64,000 nt of DNA from Saprospiraceae bacterium (GCA_016717655.1 JADKFC010000002.1:310001-374000); one strand, 5' to 3'. Positions 17,186-28,083 are shown, counted from the stretch's first letter. The notes: generated from the sequence alone by a model not told the origin. Made by a program: numbers and translations.

Positions 17186-19809
17186 TTATTTGGCTTTGGT
17201 GGCTGTTTTTTTGGCCGCTACTTTTTTGGCAGGTGCCTTTTTAGCAACTGCTTTTTTAGCAGGCGCTTTTTTGGCTGCTGCTTTTTTGGCAGGGGCTTTT
17301 TCTTTAAACACACCCGGCATTTCAAGCTCAATCCATGCTTTCACCTGCTCCAATGGGGTGTTGACCAATTGATCAGCTTCCATTTTGACCCCATCCACCT
17401 TAGGTATCTTAATCATTTTTTTGGCATACCGGATGTAGGGGCCCCATCTGCCATTTTCAATGGAAATTTTTTCTTTGTCCCACTTGGCAATGTATCTGTT
17501 GGCCTCTTTTTCCACCTTGTCCATAATCAGGGGAATGGCTTCTTCCTGGGAGATGGTGTCGTGGTTGATCCTTTTGGGTACGTTGATAAACAAATCGTTC
17601 CACTTGATAAACGGACCGAATCTGCCTTTGCCCTTGGTGATGGGAAGATCGTTATAATAACCGAGTGGAGCATTTTCATCGAGTTTTTGTTCTACCAACT
17701 CAATGGCTCTCTCTTTGGTGATGCTGGCTGCTTCTTCGCCTCTGGGTATGTTGGCATAGATGTCGCCAATTTTGATGTAGGGACCAAAGCGACCATTGTT
17801 GACAATCATTTCCTCTCCTTTGTACTCACCCAATGATTTGGGCAATTGGAAGAGTTCCATGGCATCTTCAAAACTGAGGGTCTCCATGGATTGGCCAGGC
17901 TTGAGATTGGCAAATCGAGGCTTTTCGTCTTCGGGCAATTCTTCTTTGGTACCTATTTGTACCACAGGTCCATAGCGGGTGATCTGCACCAATACAGAGT
18001 TGCCGGAGGCAGGATCTACACCTAAGACCCTCTTGCCCTTGGCACGATCTGCATTTTCTACCGTATTCTCAACTCCTTCGTGGAAGGGAAAATAAAATTC
18101 TTTCAGAAACTTCCTCCAGTCTACAGTACCATTGGAAATATCATCCAATTTTTCTTCTACCTCGGCGGTAAATTTGTAATTCATGATGTCCTCAAAGTGC
18201 TCATTGAGGAAATCTGTAACAATCATACCTATATCGGTAGGATACAATCTGGATGAAGTTGCTCCCGTGTTTTCGGTAGCGGTGGTCTGACTTACTTTGT
18301 TGTCAGACAACTCCAGAATGCGGTAGTTGCGGGGTGTGCCCTGCCTGCTTTCTTTCACCACATAGCCCCTGTCTTTCTCCATAATTTTTGTAATGGTAGG
18401 TGCATAGGTAGAAGGACGTCCGATGCCCAGTTCTTCGAGTTTTTTGACGAGACTGGCTTCGGTATACCTCGATGGAGGCGTGGTGTATTTTTCTGTTGCG
18501 GTCATTTTATCGAGGTCCAGCACCTGGCTTATTTTCAGCGGTGGCAGGATGCCCTTGACATCTTCATTTTCATCATCGTCTGATGATTCTATATATACTT
18601 TTAGAAAGCCTTCAAATTTCATTACCTCTCCTTCGGCCTGAAGGAAGGTGTCTTTCATGGTTGATATGCCGATGGAAACGATGGTCTTCTCCAATTCGGC
18701 ATCTGCCATTTGGGAGGCCATGGTTCTTTTCCAGATGAGTTCGTACAACCTTTGTTCATCGCGATCACCACTCACATTCTTTTTCTCAAAATAGGTGGGC
18801 CTGATGGCTTCGTGGGCCTCCTGCGCATTGGCGGTCTTACTTTTAAATTTCCTGACTTTGATAAACTCTTTGCCAAAGCTGGTTTCAATTTCTTTGGTTA
18901 CCGCAGCAATGGCCGTATCACTGAGGTTGGTTGAGTCGGTACGCATATAAGAGATGTGTCCTGCCTCATATAATTTCTGCGCAATCTGCATGGTGCGGTT
19001 AACCCCAAAATACAACTTACGACTGGCCTCCTGCTGAAGGGTTGAGGTGGTAAACGGGGCAGGTGGTGTGCGTTTGGCAGGCTTTTTTTCTATATCCGCA
19101 ATAGAAAAAGCGGCACCATTGCATTTGTTGAGAAAGTCTTGCGCCTCTTTGACCTCGTCCAGTTTTTTAACCAGCTCTGCCTTGAGGCTCACTTTTTCTC
19201 CCCTGTCATTCAATACATCAAACCAGGCATGTACCTTAAAATAGGGCGTAGTTTCAAATGAGGTGATTTCTCTCTCTCTGTCAACCACAAGTCGAACCGC
19301 TACCGATTGAACCCTGCCGGCAGATAGTTTGCCTTTTACTTTTCTCCACAATACTTCGCTTAGTTCAAAGCCTACCAGACGATCCAATACCCTCCTGGCT
19401 TGTTGGGCATTGACCAGATCCAGGTCCACGGTTCGTGGTTCTGTTACTGCCTTTTGGATGGCAGGTTTGGTAATTTCACTGAAAACGATTCTTTTGGTGT
19501 GCCGGGGATCAAGGTCTAAAACCTCGCAGAGGTGCCATGAAATGGCTTCTCCTTCCCGGTCTTCATCCGTTGCCAGCCAAACTTCTGAGGCCTTTTTGCT
19601 AGATTCTCTGAGTTCTTTTACAACCTTGGTCTTTTCAGGTGAAATGATGTAGCTGGGTTCGAAGTTTTTGTCGATCAAAACCCCTTTGTTCCCCTTGTCA
19701 AGGTCGCGCACGTGCCCGAAGCTGGATTTCACAAAAATTCGTCTCCGAGGTATTTTTCTATCGTTTTTGCCTTTGCAGGCGACTCTACGATCAATAATTT
19801 TTTTGCCAT
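17186..19809 (-). CDS. topA: DNA topoisomerase I with Lys/Ala-rich tail, apparent frameshift near the start
   Basis: Type IA topoisomerase relaxing negative supercoils. The true start is ATG at 19809 (MAKKLLIVESPAKAKTIEKY, the canonical TOPRIM start). The frame breaks at the A-run 19733-19737, about 25 codons in: as read it hits a stop, while one extra base restores KSSFGHVRDLDKG. The catalytic tyrosine region is present as YEAGHISYMRTDSTNLS. Several C-terminal repeats follow (for example NGRFGPYIKIGD, KGRFGPFIKWND, NGRWGPYIRYAKK), where zinc fingers are replaced by FGPYI-type repeats. The last ~37 residues are a KKAPAKKA-type tail resembling histone H1, likely DNA binding. The corrected length is about 874 residues. 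It is cotranscribed with rlmI. Confidence 0.94.
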
Positions 19810-19869
19810 TTAGCTAAATTAGGGAGGCTAAAATTTTACGTTAAACATTTGTAAAATATATAAAACACA

Positions 19870-19877
19870 CAAAGATA
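19870..19877 (-). promoter_or_regulatory. -7 promoter element of topA-rlmI
   Basis: Read on the minus strand the sequence is TATCTTTG, an exact TAnnTTTG, about 60 bases upstream of the topA ATG at 19809. This also supports the upstream start over the internal one. The remaining gap to 20120 is AT-rich and shows nothing else. Confidence 0.55.
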
Positions 19878-20120
19878 GTAATTTATATAAATTGTATGGG
19901 ATTCCGGATTTAAAGTTGGGCAAAGGTATTAAATTATCCGATTCTATGGATTTTATCCAACTCTATGTGTAGCCAAATGACTACGTGTTGGGTAGGACGG
20001 TCCTGATAGTATTTCGCTCCTATAGGCCGGGTGAAAATCTCAAAATAATGAAAGATAAAAACCGATGAAGGGAAGTGAATCCGGTTTAGATATTATTGAA
20101 AAGCAGGTCTCTAAGGGCGA

Positions 20121-20585
20121 TCAGCTCTTTTTTTTGCGCTTTTCTATGTATTGTTTTACCCTGACCTCGATGTCCTGAGGTTTTTTATTGAGGTAACGAT
20201 GGTATGAAATGAGGAGGAAGTCGATCATTTCAGAGCTATAAAATAAGCCAAGACCTTTTAAATAATGGGAAAAGCGCGAGCCTTCATCAAAGTTCCAGTT
20301 GTACGCCATCCAGCGCCCCAATCCATAATGAAGCTTTTGGGCTATAAAAGTTTCATCTTCTACCCTGATCTTGTCCAATGCCTCAGGGGGGGAAAGTCGA
20401 TCCAATTCTGCAAAAGCGTCGTCGAGGTCTTTGGGTATGTAGACACCATTGATCCTTGACTTTAAAATATTGCTTTTATAGGTGGAATCGGCTTCTTTTA
20501 TAAGTTGTGCTCGATTTTGCCCATAAGCCCATGTACTGCTAAGCAGCAGCCCACCCAATAACCATGTTGTCAAAACTTTCATCAT
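20121..20585 (-). CDS. Secreted DUF6794 domain protein
   Basis: A 154-residue protein with a signal peptide (LTTWLLGGLLLSSTWAYGQ) and the segment GVYIPKDLDDAFAELDRL characteristic of the DUF6794 domain, which is of unknown function. The C-terminus is strongly basic (VKQYIEKRKKKS). A second ATG one codon in is an alternative start. It has no neighbours on its strand within 300 bases. The family call is by recognised pattern only. Confidence 0.75.
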   Translation of the reverse strand: MMKVLTTWLLGGLLLSSTWAYGQNRAQLIKEADSTYKSNILKSRINGVYIPKDLDDAFAELDRLSPPEALDKIRVEDETFIAQKLHYGLGRWMAYNWNFDEGSRFSHYLKGLGLFYSSEMIDFLLISYHRYLNKKPQDIEVRVKQYIEKRKKKS

Positions 20586-20690
20586 AGGCTAAACGCAACA
20601 ACTTTTGAATTTGGTTCACCAAACTGCCCATTTTATCAAAAAAAACAGCAGGTCAGCCGAATAGAGACAACGGCTATCATGGCTAAACCT

Positions 20691-20698
20691 TACCTTTG
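20691..20698 (+). promoter_or_regulatory. -7 promoter element of the 88-residue membrane protein gene
   Basis: TACCTTTG matches TAnnTTTG exactly, 24 bases before the ATG at 20723. It supports the small gene being real. Confidence 0.55.
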
Positions 20699-20722
20699 GT
20701 CCATTAAATTCAATTAAATAAA

Positions 20723-20989
20723 ATGTGGGAAAGAATTAAACAAATGACGGTTGTAGAATGGATCCTTTTAGAGGGGATTTTTTTTACAGTGTTTTGGCTG
20801 CTTCATCCCTACATTGCCAAATTACTAACCGCAGTGCTGAGTCCTATTTTCGGTGCCGTTCTCATCATTTCGCTCATTGCTGACCGTCTCGACAATTCTA
20901 AGATTGGAAGAAAATTTTATTGGGTAATGTTTTGGTTTTCCATCATTCCTTTGGTTCTCCTCTTCATTTTTGGGCAGATTTTGAAATAA
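20723..20989 (+). CDS. Small unknown membrane protein (88 residues)
   Basis: Not recognised as a named family. Two or three hydrophobic stretches are predicted: EWILLEGIFFTVFWLLHPYI, then LLTAVLSPIFGAVLIISLIA, then a C-terminal WVMFWFSIIPLVLLFIFGQI. A short polar loop, DRLDNSKIGRK, lies before the last. A perfect -7 promoter element lies 24 bases upstream. It precedes the metalloprotease gene by about 95 bases on the same strand, but a functional link is not evident. Confidence 0.7.
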   Translation: MWERIKQMTVVEWILLEGIFFTVFWLLHPYIAKLLTAVLSPIFGAVLIISLIADRLDNSKIGRKFYWVMFWFSIIPLVLLFIFGQILK

Positions 20990-21084
20990 AATTTGTCAAA
21001 ATTGCCCCTTACCTTCATTTCATGGTTTTCCGGACTTTTGTAGTCAACAAATTGGTTGTACATTTGGATAAGATGTAAATTGAT

Positions 21085-23491
21085 ATGAAGTTGAGAACCT
21101 ACCTGCTCCTGGCCCTGATGGCCTGTATGACCCCCCTACTGGCCCAAACCCATCACAGATGTGGTCAGGATGAAAAAATGGAAAAAATGTCTTCCCTTCA
21201 GCCTGGTTTATTAGAAGAAATCGAACGATGGCTCCAACCCGGAATGGCCGAAAAAAGAATGGCCAACAGGCACTTGCTTTCAGGTAATACACTCTACATA
21301 CCGGTTCATGTGATCATTGTTCACCAACCCAATCACGGTACAGGCCAGGGAAGCAACCTATCTAAAAACAGGATCCTTTCTCAAATCAATGCCATCAACC
21401 TTGATTTTTCCCGCAAAAATATAGACACCCTCAATACACCGCCTGCATTCACAACCGGCAATCCGATGATTCAGTTTTGCATGGCCGGCATTGATCCGGA
21501 TGGCAACCCTACCGATGGCATTACCCGATACCCCAGCACAGCCAATTTTGATGAAGAGGAATTTGACATAAAGGCAGAAACAGGCTGGTCCAGAAACGAA
21601 TACCTCAACATTTGGGTAGCAGAAATAGAAGACCTGGGCTATGCCTACATCCCTTCACTTAATGGTCTACCCAACTCTACCCTGGATGGGGTGGTTATCA
21701 ATACCATTGCCTTTGGAGGCCCCGGCTTTGGGTCAGAAGAACCTTACAACCTGGGGCGGACGGCAACGCATGAGATTGGCCACTTTTTGGGTCTACAACA
21801 CGTTTGGCGTGGCTCGGGATGTAACAGCGATGACGGTTTTAGCGACACTCCTTTGCAGGATGATGAAAACTATGGCTGTCCGGTCCACCCTAGTCCAAGC
21901 TGCGATAATACCGGAGATATGTTTATGAATTACATGGACTATACCGACGATAATTGTATGAATGCATTTTCGGCCATGCAAGCCAATCACATGCGCACCA
22001 TTCTAATGGGAATTAGGAATTCATTGATGGCATCAGGAGAGGTTCAGTGCAATACAGCGGCCCTGGTGGCTTCTGTTGATTCCATTAGGGGTGTCAATTG
22101 TTTTGGACAGGCAACCGGCTTTGTGAAAGTGAGCGCCACAGGAGGTATCGCCCCTTATGCCTATACATTAAGAACCGAGACCAATAATACAGGAGAATTT
22201 TCGATGCTGACCGGCGGAAGTTATGAACTGGTGACCAAAGATGCCCTTGGCGATAGCGTAATCTTAACCATCCAAATTCCGGAGCCAACAATCATCCAGG
22301 TTGATAGTTTTGAACTCCAACAGCCGGTGTGTTTTGGTGATGCCGCTGCTATACAGTTTTATATATCTGGTGGCACCTCATTTAATAATCAAGAATACGA
22401 TATAAGCGTCAACAATGTTTCTTATTATCCGTCCTTTTACATCGACAGTTTGTTTCCGGGAAGCTATACCGCGATGATAACAGACAGCCTTGGCTGCACC
22501 GTTTCTAAAAACTTTGAGGTTATCGATGCCTTTCCTATTGAAATAAGCCTTACGAAGGTATCCGGCATTCGATGTTACGGAGATTCTACGGGTGCTATTT
22601 TTGTTACCCTTTCAGGGTGGAGTATCGCCGGTCAATGTTACTGTAAATGGAAGCCCTGTCAACACCGCTGTTGTTTCCGGATTGAAAGCCGGCATTTACC
22701 AATTTGATGTTGCTGATGCCCTGGGTTGCACCACCTTTGATACCATGACCCTTGTTCAACCCACATTGCTGGAAGCCGCTTTTACCCAAACCAATATCCA
22801 ATGTTTCGGTGATAAAACAGCTACGATTCAATTTACCTCCGGGGGAGGTAGGCCACCTTATTTCTATTCCATTGATGGCCAACACTTCAGCCAGTCTCCG
22901 ATCTTTACCGACTTGGGAGCCAATACCTATCCCCTGATCGTCTTGGATAGCGACCAGTGCCGCTGGCAAGACACTACCACCATAACCGGACCTCCTGAAT
23001 TGCTGATTGAGGATGTTTTGGTTGAATATGAGGCCGGGACACAAAGCTATAATGCCAGTTTACAGGTAGGCGGAGGTCAGCCACCCTATGAGATTTTTGT
23101 CAATACCCTCGACAATCCTCTGGATGACAGTATATACACAACTACCGTTGCCGGTGATTACACTTTCATTGTTGTTGATGCAGATGGCTGTATGAGCGAA
23201 AAAAAGGTGGTGTTTTCCGGAACCCAATCACCCGGATTAGAAGAATTTTCCATTGGACCCAATCCGGTAAAAGATTATTTGGTCATTCGTTATTCAGGCA
23301 ATAAAAATGAGGAAGCAGATCTCAAAATTTACGATATTTCTGGTAAGTTGATTTGGGAGGAGCACCAAATTTTATTTAGTCCTGAAAAAAATATTCACAA
23401 TATTTTTGTTAATAATGTGCCAAATTCAATTTTTATATTTAAAATTGCACTGAAATTCAAATCGAGTCACATTTTGATTTTTAAAGAATAA
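21085..23491 (+). CDS. Secreted M43-type zinc metalloprotease with T9SS type A sorting domain, apparent frameshift
   Basis: A pappalysin-like (MEROPS M43) protease exported by Sec and then by T9SS. A signal peptide (LRTYLLLALMACMTPLLAQ) comes first. The catalytic zinc motif HEIGHFLGLQH is at residues 229-239, and MNYMDYTDDNCM provides the Met-turn. From about residue 330 to 720 it has SprB-like repeats, each with a C(F/Y)G motif and a GG-x-PPY-type turn (VNCFGQATG, VCFGDAA, IRCYGDSTG, IQCFGDKTA). The T9SS type A domain begins at IGPNPVKDYLVIRYSG. The frame breaks at GGG 22615-22617; removing one G joins VTLSGGVSPVNVTVNG in frame and gives about 801 residues. This is one of the few indels needing a base removed. 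Confidence 0.9.
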
Positions 23492-23511
23492 GTTTTGTAA
23501 TTCTCTTGATT

Positions 23512-23543
23512 TTACCCCGGTAGTCATACTGGGGTTTTTTTTA
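23512..23543 (+). terminator. Rho-independent terminator after the metalloprotease gene
   Basis: ACCCCGGTAGTCATACTGGGGTTTTTTTT: a five-pair ACCCC/GGGGT stem with a T-tract, about 20 bases after the stop codon. Confidence 0.7.
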
Positions 23544-23598
23544 TTTTGAACTACATATTACCGAATAATTGCATTTAATAACCATCTAAATACTAGAC

Positions 23599-24234
23599 AT
23601 GAAAAAGTTAATCACAAAATTTTTTGTAGCAGCTGGATTTGTTGCTCTATTCACCACAGCCAACGCTCAAATTGGGGTGAGAATCGGTGCCAACCTTGCC
23701 AATGCTTCTATTGGCGGCGACGATACCGGAGAAACAAAAATGAGGCCCGGATTTTCAGCCGGTTTATTTTATCAAATCCAAAGTGGTAGTCTTACCATCC
23801 AACCTGAGATCAACTTTGCCCAACAGGGTACCAAATTTAATGTTGATTTTTTAGGAAGCAAATTAGAATCTACCTTTACCATGAACTACATCCAGGTTCC
23901 AATTCTGGTGAAGTATGGTTTTGGTGACATGGAGAAGCTCAACTTTTTCGTTGAAGCAGGTCCTTATTTGGGCTTGGGAATCGGTAAAGCAAAAGCAGAA
24001 ACCTGCATTGACGGAGGAGATTGCGAAACAGAAGAAACAGAATATGGCAGCAGTGATGAGCAAATCAAAAATCCTGACTTCGGCGCTCAATTTGGTGCAG
24101 GTGTAAACATCAATAAAAACATCTCAGTGGATGTTCGTTATGTGTTGGGACTTGCCAATTTGGTGAATGATGGAGATGAAGAAAATTCTTGGAAAAACAA
24201 CGCCATCAACATCGGTGTAGGTTACAAATTCTAA
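23599..24234 (+). CDS. PorT-family outer membrane beta-barrel protein
   Basis: A 211-residue outer membrane protein: signal peptide (KKLITKFFVAAGFVALFTTANAQ) followed by an eight-strand-type barrel with alternating aromatic residues, ending in YKF. The segments IGVRIGANLANASI, GFSAGLFYQIQSGSLTIQPEINFAQQG and YIQVPILVKYGF are typical of the PorT/OmpA-beta-brl 'outer membrane beta-barrel' family. An acidic loop (near residues 135-158) carries the pair CIDGGDC, a likely extracellular disulfide. PorT itself is needed for T9SS in Porphyromonas, but generic members of this family are common and a role in secretion should not be assumed. Confidence 0.88.
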   Translation: MKKLITKFFVAAGFVALFTTANAQIGVRIGANLANASIGGDDTGETKMRPGFSAGLFYQIQSGSLTIQPEINFAQQGTKFNVDFLGSKLESTFTMNYIQVPILVKYGFGDMEKLNFFVEAGPYLGLGIGKAKAETCIDGGDCETEETEYGSSDEQIKNPDFGAQFGAGVNINKNISVDVRYVLGLANLVNDGDEENSWKNNAINIGVGYKF

Positions 24235-24244
24235 TCTAGCCATC

Positions 24245-25578
24245 TCAAATTAAAAAGGGTGATTCGGTTTCCGGGTTGCTCTTTTTTGTTTTATAGGTCC
24301 GCCATTCCCACCAAATTAGTATCAAAACAAAAAGGTATTCCAGTCCTATCACCCCATAATTTTCGCTGTATTGTCCGCCATCATAAAATAGATAGGTCCA
24401 GGTAATGAGGTAAGACCAGATCCATAAAAACGGTATTGTGTAAAAGCACTCACTGCCAAAGGTAAGATGAGGTACCAAGGATGCAAGGTTGTTAGCGAAA
24501 AAAGATAGAACATCAATACACCCAGGCCCAATTCTGCAACCGAATAACCACTTACTGCCAGCCACCTGGATTGCCAGGACAACTTAAGAATAGCCAACAG
24601 GGCCAGTAAAGCCAGTGAAGGACCCAGCCATTGGATAAGGTTGTAACCTGTAATTACCTTGCCCACCCATCTTAAGACATAATAAAGACCTGCATTGAAT
24701 TCAAATTTTCGGAAATACAGATCCAGGCTATCAACAAATCCACCGACGTAATACATCCAAAAGAAGGGAATAAAAATGAGCCCAATAAATAACACAACAT
24801 ATGCCATCCATCTTCCCTTGTCTTTGCTCAACTTCCATAGCAGGGGAAGAAACATTAAGGGCAAAAGTTTAACTGCAACCGCCAGGGCAAAGCACAAAGC
24901 TGACCCAACACTTTTATTTTTTTTATACAACCAAAAAGCCACAAATAAAAAACCCACCATCACCACTTCTGCGTGGAGATTGCCTATGCCCTCTATGATA
25001 ACAAGGGGATTTAAACCATAAAAAGTAAGGATGCGGCTGCGGTGCTCCGCTTTCAGGCATTGGGTAATGGCCATCAGACCCAACAAATGGATGGTTGCAT
25101 ACATGGCTTTCATGGCCACTACAGCAGGCAGGCCCCATTTTCCGGCCAGGATGGCCAGTATAAAAATCAACTGCCCTACCGGAGGATAAACCGTGTGATA
25201 GTTTTGTGAGTTGAGTTTGGGATAAAGACCGGTATAGGGTTCATACGAGAGACCGGCTATTAATTCAGAAGGGGTAAACCTGAGCGGGTCGATGCCATCC
25301 ACAATGAGGTAGCCATCCCATAAAAACCGGTAAACATCGTCTGACAATGCCGGAAAAGAAAACACCGCCATTATCGTAGAAAGCGCGGCTAAAAAGCCGG
25401 AGGTTTGTACAGAGAGGGCTAGATAAAAACACAAAAAAGCAGATGCCAAAAATGCTATACTATACCCGGTTACTATGTAAAAAAAAGTGTGCTGCCCGGC
25501 ATGAAATAATAAAAAATAAAGCGCCCCTATAAAAACCAGTGAAACCGCATAAACGCGAAAACCGTTAACCGATGGCAT
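24245..25578 (-). CDS. Polytopic mannosyltransferase-like protein (MptB/GT87-like), apparent frameshift
   Basis: A membrane glycosyltransferase of the GT-C fold with about ten or more helices, resembling polyprenol-phosphate-dependent mannosyltransferases. The diagnostic first loop is DDVYRFLWDGYLIVDGIDPL with an acidic pair, followed by the YHTVYPPVGQLIF segment. It would transfer a sugar from a lipid carrier on the outer side of the inner membrane; the acceptor is unknown. The frame breaks at the A-run 24426-24430. One extra base continues FLWIWSYLITWTYLFYDGGQ, a plausible last pair of helices, to a stop at 24245, giving about 444 residues. As read, the protein would end at 24349. It starts 4 bases after the amidohydrolase stop, so the two are probably cotranscribed. 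Confidence 0.82.
24252..24288 (+). terminator. Terminator of the PorT-like gene, overlapping the convergent gene
   Basis: GGGTGATTCGG, loop TTT, CCGGGTTGCTC pairs over all 11 positions if G-U pairs are allowed, and is followed by six T's. The stem lies inside the last codons of the convergent mannosyltransferase-like gene. The reverse strand would lose the wobble pairs, so termination should be one-way. Confidence 0.6.
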
Positions 25579-25582
25579 TCAA

Positions 25583-26860
25583 TTATTGCTTAAATACTTT
25601 TCCGTCTTTCATCACAAAGGGCACCTCCAAAACGGTTTGGATATTTTGGGTAGGGTCTTCACGTGTAGCTATGATGTCTGCCCACTTTCCTGCGGTGAGA
25701 CTGCCTACTTTGTCGTAGATGCGCAAGAGGCTGGCTGCGTTTTTGGTAGCTGCCCGAATGGCTTCCATAGGCGGCATACCTGCCTCGGTCATAAAAATAA
25801 ATTCCTTTGCATTTTCTCCGTGGATGCTCACACCTGAGTCCGTACCAAAAGCAATTTTAACCCCTGCCTTATACGCTGCTTCAAAAGTTTTTTGGATCTG
25901 AGGCCCTACTTTTAATGCCTTGGGTACGATGATGGCCGGATAAAAACCAGGAATCTTTGCCTTTTCAGCCACAAATCTTCCGGCTGCAATGGTGGGTACG
26001 TAATAGGTACCTTTTTCTTTCATCAGGTTCATGATTTCTTCATCCATAAATGTACCATGTTCGATGCTATGGATACCTCCTAAAACAGCTCTTTTCATGC
26101 CTTCGGCACCATGGGCATGGGCGGCGGTAACAAAGCCATAATCATTGGCGGCTTTAACCACTGCAGCTACCTCATCGGTTGTAAACTGAGGGCCAGAACC
26201 ATCAGAGGACACACTCAATACACCTCCGGTGCTGGTTATCTTGATACAATCTGCTCCATTTTTGTAACGTTGACGAACCGCCTTGGCGGCTTCCTCTGGG
26301 CTGTTGATAACCCCTTCTTTGGGTCCGGGATCTCCTTTCAGGTTGTCTCTTACACCATTGGTAGGATCAGCATGCCCTCCTGTGGTGGCTATTGATTTTT
26401 CGCATGTATAAATTCTGGGGCCATCGATAAAGCCATTTTTGATCGCTTCTCTCAAAGATACATTAACACCCGAGCCTCCCAGGTCTCTTACCGTAGTAAA
26501 GCCGGCATTTAAGGTCCTACGGCAGTATTGGGTAGCTTTCAATGCGATATAGGATTCATTTTCAAGAAAAGTCTCTTCGTATATTCTAGGTCCACTTTCG
26601 TGCTCAATGTGAACATGCATATCCATCCAGCCCGGCATTACGGTCATGGCTTTAAGATCAATCAGCTGTTCTCCCGCTGTGGGGGTTTGGTAACCAGACA
26701 CTACTTTTTCAATGGTATTGGCATTGACGACAATGGTCATCTTTTCAAGCACCCTACCCTCTTCAACATCGATCAATTTTCCGCAATGAATCACTGACAC
26801 CTGGGCAGTACCGACAATAGCACTGATAAAAAGTAATAATAAGGAGATATGGCAACGCAT
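25583..26860 (-). CDS. Secreted amidohydrolase (prolidase-like imidazolonepropionase-type family)
   Basis: A metal-dependent amidohydrolase of about 425 residues with an export signal (MRCHISLLLLFISAIVGTAQ). The ATG at 26860 is preferred to the in-frame ATG at 26878, because a -7-like element (GATCTTTG on the minus strand, 26876-26883) overlaps the latter. The binuclear metal site is complete: MDMHVHIEHE (HxH), CIKITSTGG (bridging Lys), TAAHAHG and SIEHGTF (His), and FGTDSGV (Asp). This subgroup of secreted amidohydrolases is often annotated as Xaa-Pro dipeptidase-like; the true substrate cannot be read from sequence. It probably forms a transcript with the mannosyltransferase-like gene behind it. 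Confidence 0.9.
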   Translation of the reverse strand: MRCHISLLLLFISAIVGTAQVSVIHCGKLIDVEEGRVLEKMTIVVNANTIEKVVSGYQTPTAGEQLIDLKAMTVMPGWMDMHVHIEHESGPRIYEETFLENESYIALKATQYCRRTLNAGFTTVRDLGGSGVNVSLREAIKNGFIDGPRIYTCEKSIATTGGHADPTNGVRDNLKGDPGPKEGVINSPEEAAKAVRQRYKNGADCIKITSTGGVLSVSSDGSGPQFTTDEVAAVVKAANDYGFVTAAHAHGAEGMKRAVLGGIHSIEHGTFMDEEIMNLMKEKGTYYVPTIAAGRFVAEKAKIPGFYPAIIVPKALKVGPQIQKTFEAAYKAGVKIAFGTDSGVSIHGENAKEFIFMTEAGMPPMEAIRAATKNAASLLRIYDKVGSLTAGKWADIIATREDPTQNIQTVLEVPFVMKDGKVFKQ

Positions 26861-26988
26861 AAATTTGATTTTCAACAAAGATCAATAATTATGCGGAATT
26901 CTATTTGCTTTTACTTGTGAATTAAAAAATAAAAGCATACTGATTGGGTAATCAGCATGCCCTTATGAAACATAGTAAATTGTATTCT

Positions 26989-28083
26989 TTATTTTAGTAC
27001 GACCGAATTATATGATCCGATGATGCTAATTTTAGGTCCTCCACCTTTTTTAGAACCTTTTACCAGGGTTTTGCCATCCTCGTCTTCGTCTTCATCACCA
27101 CCCTGTCCCGGTTTTTTAACCGAGGTATATTTGCCCTCAACAATGTACTGATAGCCTCCCTGTGAGCTGAGGTTGACATTGCCATAGCTGCCTTCGATTT
27201 GGATAGAGGTCACGCCGGAACGAATCTCCCTGATGCTGGTAGTGTGGTAAGATCCTATGATGCTGGCGTTGCCGGAGAGGGTTCCCATTTCCAGCTCACC
27301 ATATTTATTTTCATAATTGAGTTTTCCGCATTCACCCACAATGACATGGTCATAGCCACCACTAAAACTGAGGGTGTTGCAATTGCCAATGTTGTAATTT
27401 GAGTACTTGGAATTGACATTGAGATAGTGGGCGTTATCAACCAGCAGCTTGCCGTATTTGATATCCACCTCTGCCTTTTCAACGCTATTGGCCGTCATAT
27501 CTGAATACTTCAAATTGATGGTACCGCTTTTAATGCAACCAAACCGACCATTGCCATATCTGATATTGACCACATAGGATGCATTGATATCTGAAGCTTC
27601 GATGTTGCCATAAGCGGTTTCGAGCGTACAGGCACCATTGTAAACAGGCATCAAAATATTGCCATATTTTTGGTTGAGGTTCAACTTACGGCCATCTGGT
27701 ACGTAGACAGTGTATTTGATGTCCAGCTCGGCATTGCCCGACCACGACCAGGTAAACCAGGCTGTTTTGTCTTCAATTTCGGTGGTGGCTGATACTTCGG
27801 TGGGTGAATCTTCAAAAATGATGCTGACCCTGTCCAGTTCCTTCTGGGCCTTGGCCTGTGATGAGGCTTTGGCTACAATGTCAATGTCGTATTTCACCTG
27901 CTGCCCCGAGTAGGTAACCACGGTTATTTTTCCATATCTGTTGGAAGCAGAAATGGTTTTACTCATGGGCGCATCAAAGGCCTTCGTGATTTTTTTACGG
28001 AGCTCTACCTTTTCCTCAATAGGCTGATTGGCCAGCAGTGGAAGGGTAAATAAAACGGAAAATAATATTCCCCAAGTTTTCAT
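26989..28083 (-). CDS. Exported beta-helix adhesin-head-like protein (DUF4097-like)
   Basis: A 364-residue exported protein (signal MKTWGILFSVLFTLPLLA). Its body is built of repeated short strands marked by a Y-G-N/K turn: NRYGKITV, QKYGNILMP, AYGNIEA, IRYGNGRF, IKYGKLLV, NKYGELEMG, GSYGNVNL. This implies a right-handed beta-solenoid like the DUF4097 / putative auto-transporter-adhesin head-GIN domains. Near residue 335 is an acidic GGDEDEDEDGK insert. It is the last gene of a sigma / anti-sigma-like / adhesin-like unit, with only 19 bases between it and the preceding gene. That suggests the sigma factor controls, or responds through, this surface protein. Its function is unknown. Confidence 0.75.
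   Translation of the reverse strand: MKTWGILFSVLFTLPLLANQPIEEKVELRKKITKAFDAPMSKTISASNRYGKITVVTYSGQQVKYDIDIVAKASSQAKAQKELDRVSIIFEDSPTEVSATTEIEDKTAWFTWSWSGNAELDIKYTVYVPDGRKLNLNQKYGNILMPVYNGACTLETAYGNIEASDINASYVVNIRYGNGRFGCIKSGTINLKYSDMTANSVEKAEVDIKYGKLLVDNAHYLNVNSKYSNYNIGNCNTLSFSGGYDHVIVGECGKLNYENKYGELEMGTLSGNASIIGSYHTTSIREIRSGVTSIQIEGSYGNVNLSSQGGYQYIVEGKYTSVKKPGQGGDEDEDEDGKTLVKGSKKGGGPKISIIGSYNSVVLK

Noticed and set aside
17033..17836. 267-residue ORF on the + strand opposite rlmI and topA.
   Set aside because: It is the shadow of well-supported genes; its Phe/Cys/Gly-rich part is the complement of the Lys/Ala tail of topA.
21085..24234. The M43 protease and PorT-like barrel as a T9SS secretion-machinery locus.
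   Set aside because: PorT-like barrels are very common in Bacteroidota; without other Por/Spr genes nearby, adjacency alone is not evidence, and a terminator separates the two genes.
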